Below are positions 1 through 5,956 of a DNA stretch of 8,910 nucleotides, in pieces (position 1 is the first letter of the stretch; the number at the start of each line of letters is the position of its first letter). This DNA comes from CAYJAD01 sp964371225 (GTDB taxonomy: Bacteria > Desulfobacterota > Desulfovibrionia > Desulfovibrionales > Desulfovibrionaceae), in the NCBI GenBank assembly GCA_964371225.1, contig CAYJNA010000096.1, forward strand, positions 1-8,910, read 5' to 3'. Made by a program: the position numbers and the translations under genes. Under the pieces are notes generated by a model. The model saw only the letters and a program-made list of their open reading frames with translations. It did no database searches and was not told the origin of the DNA.

Positions 1-2
1 GT

Positions 3-37
3 TTTTCAAATTTCAAATACAAAGTTATATTTGAAAA
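3..37. repeat. AT-rich inverted repeat at the left edge
   Basis: A perfect 9-bp inverted repeat (TTTTCAAAT at 3-11, ATTTGAAAA at 29-37) with a 17-base spacer. A second partial copy of the left arm follows at 11-18. It could be the end of a transcript from a gene left of the window or an operator for the downstream glycosyltransferase pair. There is no GC-rich stem and no clean T-run, so a terminator is not well supported. Confidence 0.35.
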
Positions 38-73
38 TAATTGTGCAGAGGTCTCCAGTAAAGAAAGGGGATT

Positions 74-104
74 TTGTTAATATATTGAAACTACACCATA
101 TATT
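74..104 (+). promoter_or_regulatory. possible sigma70-type promoter of the glycosyltransferase pair
   Basis: TTGTTA at 74-79 and TATATT at 99-104 resemble -35 and -10 hexamers, but the 19-base spacer is longer than ideal. The surrounding 1-183 stretch is AT-rich and holds no gene that I can see. It is listed only as the best candidate upstream of the 184 start. Confidence 0.2.
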
Positions 105-183
105 TTCCCATGAGGGTATATCTTATAAAACTTGCTAAATCAGGCTTTTATGGTACTATCTGCCGCATCTTGAGGCATAAGCC

Positions 184-1194
184 ATGGAGTTCCCAATGAA
201 TACGACAACAGAGACACCATCTTCTTTTTCCATACCTTTAGAGCAGCAAGCAGATATAGCCATATTACTACCTGCGTACAATGAAGCTCTCACCGTGGTG
301 CAAACCATTTTTGATTTTCACGCCGCTTTACCGGCAGCACGTATTTTTGTCATAGATAATAATTCTAGCGATGCCACCGCGGCCTTGGCACAAGAAGCCA
401 TGCGCGAAAAAAATATTCCCGGAGCTGTACTTTCTGAAAAGCGTAAGGGAAAGGGCAATGCTGTACGCCGCGCATTTATGGAAGTGGAGGCTAAGGTCTA
501 CCTTATGGCTGATGCAGACTGCACCTACCCTGCAGCCCAAGCGGCACAATTGGTACTGCCGGTGCTGGAAGGGCGCGCCGATATGGTTATAGGAGACCGT
601 CGCTCTCAAGGGGATTATTCCCGTGAAAATAATCGTCCCATGCATGATTTTGGCAATATGCTTGTGCAAAAATTGGTAAATATGGTGGGCGGAACGCAAT
701 TTGATGATATTATGACAGGCTATCGTGCCATGAGCCGCACTTTTGTACGTTCCTATCCTCTTTTGGTGGAAGGTTTTCAAATAGAGACAGATATAAGCCT
801 TTTTGCAGGGCAAGGGCGTTTTCGTTGTGAACAAGTTCCGGTACGTTATGTGGATAGACCTGAAGGCAGTGAGTCTAAGTTAAATACGGTGCAAGATGGC
901 CTTCGTGTCTTAATGACCATTTTCCGCATTGTGCGTTTGTATAAGCCTCTAACGTTCTTTTTAACGCTCAGTGTCTTTTTTGCTGTATGGGGTTTATTTT
1001 TGGGCTTGCCTGTTGTGTGGGAATTTATGCAAACGTCTTATATTACAAAAGTACCTTCCGCTGTTTTGGCGGCGGCACTGGAACTTTTGGCGGCAACCAT
1101 GCTTTCTGTGGGCTTGAATTTGGACGCTTTGGCGCATCAAAGGCACATTGAGATGGAAAATACCATTCGAAAAAATACCGTGGCACGATATTAG
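184..1194 (+). CDS. membrane-anchored family 2 glycosyltransferase (polyprenyl-phosphate sugar transferase type)
   Basis: This protein is a GT-A fold glycosyltransferase of the dolichyl-phosphate mannose synthase / GtrB / ArnC type, expected to move a sugar from a nucleotide donor to a polyprenyl-phosphate carrier on the cytoplasmic face of the inner membrane. Visible landmarks are the nucleotide-binding start LLPAYNEA (28-35), DNNSSD (58-63), GKGNAVR (89-95), the metal-binding DAD (110-112), GDRR (137-140), GYRAM (179-183), EGFQIETDI (196-204) and a GSESKL segment (228-233). Two hydrophobic segments follow at about 256-278 and 290-313 and anchor the C-terminus. The start at 184 has TGAGG 8 bases upstream. 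An ATG at 196 preceded by GGAG is equally reasonable and would give 332 residues. The stop abuts the next gene, so the two are almost certainly co-transcribed. The exact sugar and lipid cannot be read from sequence. Confidence 0.9.
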   Translation: MEFPMNTTTETPSSFSIPLEQQADIAILLPAYNEALTVVQTIFDFHAALPAARIFVIDNNSSDATAALAQEAMREKNIPGAVLSEKRKGKGNAVRRAFMEVEAKVYLMADADCTYPAAQAAQLVLPVLEGRADMVIGDRRSQGDYSRENNRPMHDFGNMLVQKLVNMVGGTQFDDIMTGYRAMSRTFVRSYPLLVEGFQIETDISLFAGQGRFRCEQVPVRYVDRPEGSESKLNTVQDGLRVLMTIFRIVRLYKPLTFFLTLSVFFAVWGLFLGLPVVWEFMQTSYITKVPSAVLAAALELLAATMLSVGLNLDALAHQRHIEMENTIRKNTVARY

Positions 1195-1203
1195 GTGTGC
1201 ATC

Positions 1204-2829
1204 GTGACATTACCTAAAAATCGCACCTTAGATAGTATTGTTTGTGGTGTTTTTCTTGTGCTGTCTGTGCTTGTGCATTTTGGCAGGCTAGGTGTTTCCA
1301 TAGATGGTATAGATTTAACCACAGACCCTGCCAACTATGCATGCATGGCTGCAGCCATGGGACACCCCGAGGCATTTGCCTTAGACAGTGCTTATAACGA
1401 TCCTGCTCGCTATGGTGTTCATGCCACCATTAGTACCACTCTTACCAGCATTATGGCCGACGGTGCCAATTACGGCTTAGCGTATTTAAAGCTCAGTGGT
1501 GTGCAATTTTTTCTGCACTACATAGCTTTTTACGTTTTGGGCATTGTTTTACTCAAACAACGTTGGCAAGCGGTACTTTTCACTGTACTCATGGGACAAA
1601 TTTATTGGCTGCAATGGGGCACGTATTGGGGCAATGGGCATTTAGACTATACGCCGCGCTCAGCCTTTGCGGTCTTTTATGCCTTTGCTGTGGTCTGGGC
1701 TTTACGCATTTTACAAAGCCCTCGCTGGTGGCCATTTTTTATGGCAGCCATGGGCTTATTGGTATACGTACATTCCATTAGCACTTTACCCATAGCCTTG
1801 GGTTTTTGGCTGGGTTTTGCCGTATGTAAACCCAAAGAAAAAAGTATAGTGCAGCATATGTTGTGGCTGGTTTTTTGTGGCCTGTGCTTTGTGGCTGTAC
1901 TTATTCCCTTTGTCTTGACCTTTATACGCCCTGGGGTGAGCCTTAATGCCGACGATATAGCGCTGTTGCGTGAAGTTTTGCGTATACGCTATAATATAGA
2001 ATTTACCGAATATTGGCGCGGCTTAAAAGATTTCGTGGTACATTATACGCTTTTACCTCTCTTTCCTGTGGGTATAGCAGGCTATGTGCTCATGCGCCGT
2101 AAAGGCAATGAAGAGGAACGTACGCGGGCTTTGCAATATGCCATGTGGACGCTGGGTGTGTTTTGTTGCGCCGTACTTTTTTGGTTAGATCAAGAAGTGT
2201 CGCGCGCTTTAGGGCGTCATCCTCTTGAGTTTGACTTAATTCGCGTGTTGCGCTTTTGGGTGTTCTTTGCCATGTGCCTTGGTTTTATGGGTATTAATGT
2301 ATGGTGGCGCCAAGGGGCGGCGGATAAGCTCTGGGGAAAGAAGTTAGCAGCCTTTTTGTGGTGTGGTCTTTTTGTGGGGCTTTTCTTGGGTGGACAGCAA
2401 GAAAGATTACGTGCCAGTGTGTTATGGCTGTGGAATATACAGGATGAAGCACGTTATGAGCAAGCCTATGCTAAGAATTTACAGCGTGCGGCCATGCTAC
2501 AGGCTTTAGAAAAATATACGCATAAGGGCGATCTTATTTATTATCCTGAAGAAGATCAGGCCATTCGCTATAAGGCCTTACGTTCTTTAGTGTATAGTTG
2601 GAAAGATTCCAGTATTTATTATTATGCTAAAGATGTAAAAGGATTACGCTTTTGGTATGATACACAAGCAAGATTAAAGGCCTCACCTACGGCCTATATA
2701 GATCTTGCCCTTGAAAGTAAGGCGCAATATCTTTTAAGTGCAAGGCCGCAAGATAAGGCTTTGCTGGAAAAAGTGGGCACGCTTTTATGGGAAAGCCCTG
2801 CCTATATTTTGTTGAAAATACATAGATGA
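1204..2829 (+). CDS. polytopic membrane protein, probable GT-C-like glycosyltransferase
   Basis: About 541 residues with roughly ten hydrophobic segments. Numbering from the alternative start at 1195, they lie near 13-30, 104-120, 126-140, 157-172, 179-209, 222-244, 284-300, 316-331, 352-371 and 384-400. A soluble C-terminal domain of about 140 residues follows. The first large loop after TM1 carries acidic residues in IDGIDLTTDPANY (36-48), the place where GT-C enzymes keep their catalytic aspartate. The C-terminal region has an R..A.RS.V..WK pattern (458-470), as in large membrane proteins thought to act on lipid-linked sugars. GT-C membership is inferred. Two GTG starts exist. The one at 1204 is chosen because AGGTG (1193-1197) lies 6 bases upstream, whereas the one at 1195 has no good ribosome binding site. 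The start overlaps the end of the preceding glycosyltransferase region, which implies translational coupling and a shared pathway. The stop codon touches a dispersed repeat. Confidence 0.8.
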   Translation: MTLPKNRTLDSIVCGVFLVLSVLVHFGRLGVSIDGIDLTTDPANYACMAAAMGHPEAFALDSAYNDPARYGVHATISTTLTSIMADGANYGLAYLKLSGVQFFLHYIAFYVLGIVLLKQRWQAVLFTVLMGQIYWLQWGTYWGNGHLDYTPRSAFAVFYAFAVVWALRILQSPRWWPFFMAAMGLLVYVHSISTLPIALGFWLGFAVCKPKEKSIVQHMLWLVFCGLCFVAVLIPFVLTFIRPGVSLNADDIALLREVLRIRYNIEFTEYWRGLKDFVVHYTLLPLFPVGIAGYVLMRRKGNEEERTRALQYAMWTLGVFCCAVLFWLDQEVSRALGRHPLEFDLIRVLRFWVFFAMCLGFMGINVWWRQGAADKLWGKKLAAFLWCGLFVGLFLGGQQERLRASVLWLWNIQDEARYEQAYAKNLQRAAMLQALEKYTHKGDLIYYPEEDQAIRYKALRSLVYSWKDSSIYYYAKDVKGLRFWYDTQARLKASPTAYIDLALESKAQYLLSARPQDKALLEKVGTLLWESPAYILLKIHR

Positions 2830-2903
2830 CACTGAAAAACTACTTAGGTGTCAGCAAAAATAGAACTTACAACTTAAAAAAATTTAGATATATGAAATGT
2901 TTT
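2828..2903 (+). repeat. dispersed intergenic repeat, copy 1 (short form)
   Basis: This stretch matches 8785-8910 in the same orientation. Positions 2828-2880 align without gaps to 8785-8837 (45 of 53 identical), and 2883-2903 align to 8890-8910 (19 of 21 identical). All ten differences are transitions. The copy starts inside the stop codon of the upstream gene. It also contains a perfect 6-bp inverted repeat, TGACAC (2827-2832) with GTGTCA (2848-2853), which is degraded in copy 2. It lacks the hairpin block found in copy 2. No transposase is linked. It may be a miniature transposable element, an insertion-sequence end remnant or an RNA-level element. The right boundary is uncertain because copy 2 runs off the window. 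Confidence 0.75.
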
Positions 2904-3043
2904 TTCAGATGTCGACTACACAAGACATGCCTCTGGCATGGCTTGCCGCCACGTAAAATAAGCCGTCACTTGCTTACGGCGTGTTTGGAGTCTATCAACT
3001 AGATGACGGATTTAAAGCTCTCTTAGTTCTATTTGTGTCGTTT
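2904..3043 (+). other. hairpin-rich non-coding stretch between convergent operons
   Basis: This lies between the first repeat copy and the terminator at 3044-3079. It contains a perfect 6-bp stem with a three-base loop (CATGCC 2926-2931, GGCATG 2935-2940) and a 5-bp stem (GCCGT 2962-2966, ACGGC 2976-2980). It could be the long 3' untranslated region of the membrane-protein gene, an sRNA ending at the terminator, or a continuation of the dispersed repeat. A 36-codon reading frame (2892-3002, beginning MKCFF) crosses it but has no ribosome binding site, so it is not called as a gene. Confidence 0.3.
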
Positions 3044-3079
3044 AAACAGCCTGCGAGTACAATCACAGGCTGTTTTTTT
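3044..3079 (+). terminator. Rho-independent terminator
   Basis: A perfect 10-bp stem, AAACAGCCTG (3044-3053) with CAGGCTGTTT (3066-3075), has a 12-base loop and a T7 tract at 3073-3079 on the + strand. It is placed to end + strand transcripts from the glycosyltransferase pair or from an RNA in the preceding stretch. On the minus strand the stem is followed by only three Ts, so it may also stop the exporter transcript, which ends 35 bases away, but less efficiently. Confidence 0.8.
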
Positions 3080-3109
3080 GTGCTGTTGGCGTGAGGGAAA
3101 TACTGTGCA

Positions 3110-4465
3110 TTACGTTGTTCTTTCGTGTCGACGAGGCATTTTTTTATATAAAAGCCCCACAGCCACAGCAAAGGTAATTCCTTCACTGAGTGGTAAAACC
3201 AAGGCAACGCCGTCAAATCCTAGGTAGGGTGGTAAGCACCAAAGGAACAAAAGAGGCAAGAGTAATGTGCGCAATAGGGCAATAACTGCGGACGCACCAG
3301 CGTGGAGTAGGCCGGTAAAAAAGGCCGTTATAATGATATTAAGCCCGCAAAAGAAGAACATAAAGCGCGATATGTACATAAAATCTTGCGTCAAATGCAC
3401 ACTTTGTGTGTTTTCATCCACGAAAGCGGCAATGAGTATTTCTGGGTAAAAAGTCATGGCTGCAAAGCATAATAAACAAATGCTCACAACGGGAATGGCG
3501 GCGCCGGCAAGTAAAGAGCGTGTGCGTCTATGTAATTTACACGCATTATTGGCACTTACCAAAGGGCTTAAGGAATCGCTAAAGCCATAGGCGAGCATGA
3601 GACAAAACCAATTTATATAAGAAATAATGGTAAAGGCCGCCACCCCATAGGGGCCTTCAAGGCGCATAATAGTAATATTAATGAGGATGATGACAATGCC
3701 TGTGGAGGCCTCGTTAATCATTTCTGAAATGCCGTTCCACAGACTTTGAATAACCTCAAACCAAGCGCCCACTTGGCGTGTAAAGGCAAGCTTACGTGGT
3801 TTTTTTCCACGCCAATATCCAAAGAAATAAAAGATGATAACCGAGGTATTACTTATGCCCGTGGCTAAGGCTGCGCCCACAATACCCCATGCAAAATGCG
3901 CCACAAAAAGATAATCCAGCACAATATTCACCAAGGCGGCTAAAATAAAGCCGGCAGAGGCAAGGTTGGGGCGTTCATCTATGCGCAAAAAATAGGAAAC
4001 TATGTAGGCCATAATCATGGGCGGGAAAAAGAAGGTAATGGTCTTAAGATAGAGTACTGTATTGGGTAAGAGCGTCGCATCCGCGCCCAAAAATTGTGAT
4101 ATTTCTGTGGCAAATAGCAATAAAGCACAAGCGCAAATGAGGCTAAATGCAAGACCTGCGAACACTATTTTTGTATAAATTGCCTTGGCTGCAGAGGTGT
4201 TTCCTCGCCCTAGATAGGCCGCACACCGCACCCCGCCTCCCGAAGCTAAAGCAATAGCTACCCCTATAACTAAGGAAAATATAGGCCAAATAATATTAAG
4301 TGAGGCTAAAGCCAATTCTCCCACGTAGAGGCCGATGAAAATGCCATCTACTATACCGGCAGAGGAAATGAGTAAAAAGGAAAATGTCCATGGAAGACTA
4401 TAGCGGAAAAACATGCTGAGCACAGGGGCGTGCAACATATCAGTGTGAGAGCTTGTATTTGGCAT
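3110..4465 (-). CDS. MATE family multidrug/cation antiporter (MepA-like)
   Basis: This is an inner-membrane efflux protein of the MATE family, which exports drugs or metabolites in exchange for H+ or Na+. It has about 451 residues with some twelve hydrophobic segments in two halves, the normal MATE size. Numbering from the upstream ATG at 4477, typical features are SLPW...GIVDGIFIG (27-49, conserved Asp44 in TM1), LALASLNIIWP (55-65), ASGGGVRCAAYLGRGN (78-93), NIVLDYLFV (184-192) with WGIVGAALATGIS (197-209), and in the second half GISEMINEASTGI (249-261) and YGFSDSLSPLVSAN (297-310). These resemble the MepA branch. The start at 4465 is preferred because AAGGT lies 5-6 bases before it, whereas the ATG at 4477 follows a terminator T-tract directly and has no ribosome binding site. 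The substrate cannot be deduced. The gene lies 51-63 bases after the small RHH-like gene and behind its terminator. Confidence 0.9.
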   Translation of the reverse strand: MPNTSSHTDMLHAPVLSMFFRYSLPWTFSFLLISSAGIVDGIFIGLYVGELALASLNIIWPIFSLVIGVAIALASGGGVRCAAYLGRGNTSAAKAIYTKIVFAGLAFSLICACALLLFATEISQFLGADATLLPNTVLYLKTITFFFPPMIMAYIVSYFLRIDERPNLASAGFILAALVNIVLDYLFVAHFAWGIVGAALATGISNTSVIIFYFFGYWRGKKPRKLAFTRQVGAWFEVIQSLWNGISEMINEASTGIVIILINITIMRLEGPYGVAAFTIISYINWFCLMLAYGFSDSLSPLVSANNACKLHRRTRSLLAGAAIPVVSICLLCFAAMTFYPEILIAAFVDENTQSVHLTQDFMYISRFMFFFCGLNIIITAFFTGLLHAGASAVIALLRTLLLPLLFLWCLPPYLGFDGVALVLPLSEGITFAVAVGLLYKKMPRRHERTT

Positions 4466-4477
4466 ACTGACCTTCAT

Positions 4478-4505
4478 AAAAAAAGCGGAGTGAAAATCAC
4501 CCCGC
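4478..4505 (-). terminator. Rho-independent terminator in front of the MATE gene
   Basis: Read on the minus strand, a 9-bp stem with one G-U pair (GCGGGGTGA at 4505-4497, TCACTCCGC at 4493-4485) encloses a TTT loop and is followed by seven Ts (4484-4478). It lies 24 bases after the stop of the small RHH-like gene and should end that transcript. It finishes only about 12 bases before the preferred MATE start, so it can also act as a barrier or attenuator for exporter expression. On the + strand there is no T-run after the stem. Confidence 0.85.
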
Positions 4506-4528
4506 CTTGTACGTGTATGTAAAATAGA

Positions 4529-4951
4529 TTAATACGCTTTTATATATTCGTCTAAGCATTCGGTAGAGCAGTTTTTACTCACCCAAAAAGCCGAAGCCCA
4601 TACCATGAGGGCTGTGGCTTGCGTATCATCAAGGCGTTTTATTTTTGCTTCTAACGGAGCCTTGCCAGCGCCGTGTTTGAGGTGAGCATTACCCACATCA
4701 CAAGCGTCCATAACGCGTAAGTGCAAATACGATAAGCGGGTATGGTCTGGTAAAAGCTTTAAATCTTTATGCGCTTCTACAATGGTCTTAAGCTCAGACG
4801 GTGTGAAGGTATTCTTTATGCTAGCAATGGCTCTAAAAAAAGTATCCACAGCCCAAGGCAAAATAAATTCTGCTCCGGCGCTTTTGGTACGAAAATAATC
4901 TTTCAGCCAGCGTTCCTGATCGCTACTAATGCGAGCTGCTACTTGTGGCAT
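4529..4951 (-). CDS. small ribbon-helix-helix-like protein of unknown function
   Basis: A 140-residue protein that I cannot assign to a named family. Residues 3-45 read like a ribbon-helix-helix DNA-binding fold: a short strand (QVAARIS), a helix (SDQERWLKDYFRT), a turn at KSAGA, and a second helix (EFILPWAVDTFFRA). The remaining about 90 residues look helical, with a tryptophan-rich segment near the end (MVWASAFWVSKNC, 115-127) and two cysteines at 127 and 131. A regulator or a DNA-associated protein is an inference. The start has GAGGT 5 bases upstream (minus strand 4961-4957). The gene is set off from dapB by 156 bases with its own promoter candidate and possible operator, and ends in a strong terminator, so it looks like an independent unit. 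No signal peptide or membrane segment is visible. Confidence 0.75.
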   Translation of the reverse strand: MPQVAARISSDQERWLKDYFRTKSAGAEFILPWAVDTFFRAIASIKNTFTPSELKTIVEAHKDLKLLPDHTRLSYLHLRVMDACDVGNAHLKHGAGKAPLEAKIKRLDDTQATALMVWASAFWVSKNCSTECLDEYIKAY

Positions 4952-5020
4952 AGTTTACCTCATATAGTATGCCCAAAGGGGCTTCATGCACTAAATCGTT
5001 ATTTATAATAAGTACAAGGT

Positions 5021-5056
5021 TATAAAACACTTGTAGAGCGCACGCTCATAAAACAC
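5021..5056. promoter_or_regulatory. palindrome flanked by 9-bp direct repeats in the leader of the RHH-like gene
   Basis: The 9-mer ATAAAACAC occurs at 5022-5030 and again at 5048-5056, 26 bases apart. Between them lies the palindrome GAGCG-CA-CGCTC (5036-5047). The arrangement sits about 60-100 bases upstream of the 4951 start codon, downstream of the promoter candidate at 5071-5099. It could be an operator, possibly bound by the RHH-like protein itself, since such proteins often bind repeated short sites. Binding is inference. Confidence 0.35.
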
Positions 5057-5070
5057 AATAATCTTCAGAC

Positions 5071-5099
5071 ATACTATACAAAAGAAAAAGCATTTTCAA
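5071..5099 (-). promoter_or_regulatory. candidate promoter of the RHH-like gene
   Basis: On the minus strand TTGAAA (5099-5094) is followed by TATAGT (5078-5073) with a 15-base spacer, or by TAGTAT (5076-5071) with a 17-base spacer. Either pairing resembles a sigma70-type promoter. Transcription would start near 5065 and give a leader of about 110 bases that contains the palindrome and direct repeats. Confidence 0.35.
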
Positions 5100-5107
5100 G
5101 AGAAATT

Positions 5108-5887
5108 CTAGAAAATATCTTGCATGGTATAGACCTTGCCTGCAGGTTGCTTTGCAAGCCACTTGGCTGCACGCACAGCACCTTGGGCAAAGGTTTCACG
5201 AGAATGCGCTTGGTGTGTCACTTCAATGCGTTCACCGGGGCCCATGAAGTACATGGTATGCACACCCACCACATCGCCGCCGCGTATGGTTTGGATGCCC
5301 ATTTCTTTCTTGGGGCGTTCTCCAATAATACCTTCACGATGATAGCAAGCCACTTCATCCAAAGCCCATTGACGTGCTTCGGCAAGGCATTCGGCTAACT
5401 TTAACGCTGTGCCACTGGGAGAATCCTTTTTCTTATTATGGTGCAATTCCACCATTTCCATGTCATAATCTTCGCCCAACATTTGTACCAATTGCGGAAG
5501 CACCTTGAGCAGCACATTGACGCCAATGCTCATATTGGGTGCCCAAAAAATAGGTGTTTTTTGAGCGCTGGTGTCGAGCTGATTTTTTTGTGCTTCGTTG
5601 AGGCCGGTGGTGCCTATGACCACAGGATTACCATATTTTGCTGCCACTTCTGCTAAAGCCAAGGTGGCTTCCGGCGCTGTAAAGTCAATGATGGCCGCTG
5701 TGGGGTGGGCTTGTAACAAGGCATCGGCTGAGGTGGACACAGGGCAGGGATGCTGTGCGTCAAGATGAGCGTAATCTTTATGCTCTAAAAGACCCACTAG
5801 TTCACATTGAGGGTCATTGTGTACAAGCTCCACAAGGGTTTTACCCATGCGTCCGCACGCGCCGGTAATAATAATAGGTGTTGTCAT
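5108..5887 (-). CDS. dapB: 4-hydroxy-tetrahydrodipicolinate reductase
   Basis: DapB is the cytoplasmic NAD(P)H-dependent reductase that turns 4-hydroxy-tetrahydrodipicolinate into tetrahydrodipicolinate on the way to meso-diaminopimelate and lysine. At 259 residues it is of normal length. The Rossmann glycine motif GACGRMG is at 9-15, followed by IIDFTAPEA (66-74), VVIGTTG (89-95) and APNMSIGVN (116-124). The active-site segment ELHHNKKKDSPSGTAL covers 147-162, with the two histidines at 149-150, the catalytic lysine at 153 and the substrate-binding SGT at 158-160. The C-terminal part has IRGGDVVGVHT and the family-typical HQAHSRETFAQGAVRAAKWL (225-244). The start has AAAGGA 6 bases upstream. 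It follows ligA by 69 bases on the same strand, so the two may be co-transcribed, though no functional link is obvious. I see no clear terminator after it. Confidence 0.97.
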   Translation of the reverse strand: MTTPIIITGACGRMGKTLVELVHNDPQCELVGLLEHKDYAHLDAQHPCPVSTSADALLQAHPTAAIIDFTAPEATLALAEVAAKYGNPVVIGTTGLNEAQKNQLDTSAQKTPIFWAPNMSIGVNVLLKVLPQLVQMLGEDYDMEMVELHHNKKKDSPSGTALKLAECLAEARQWALDEVACYHREGIIGERPKKEMGIQTIRGGDVVGVHTMYFMGPGERIEVTHQAHSRETFAQGAVRAAKWLAKQPAGKVYTMQDIF

Positions 5888-5956
5888 GCTGTGTCCTTTA
5901 TATGTTACTATGTTGTAATTTCGGGATTATTAGTACAAGGAAATGCTCATACGAAG

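Noticed and set aside
328..834. 168-codon open frame antisense to the glycosyltransferase
   Set aside because: It lies fully inside a gene with clear family motifs. Its translation is rich in His, Cys and Ile with no recognisable domain, as expected for a shadow frame.
2911..2916. GTCGAC sites near both repeat copies (2911-2916 and 8782-8787) as possible target duplications
   Set aside because: The hexamer lies downstream of the shared core in copy 1 but at its left edge in copy 2, so it does not behave as a target-site duplication.
2995..3227. Overlapping short open frames on both strands at the 3' end of the MATE gene
   Set aside because: They cross the terminator hairpin and the MATE C-terminus, lack ribosome binding sites and show no protein-like composition.
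5084..5100. Possible dapB terminator (GAAAA/TTTTC on the minus strand)
   Set aside because: The stem is A/T only, and the region is better explained as the promoter candidate for the next gene.
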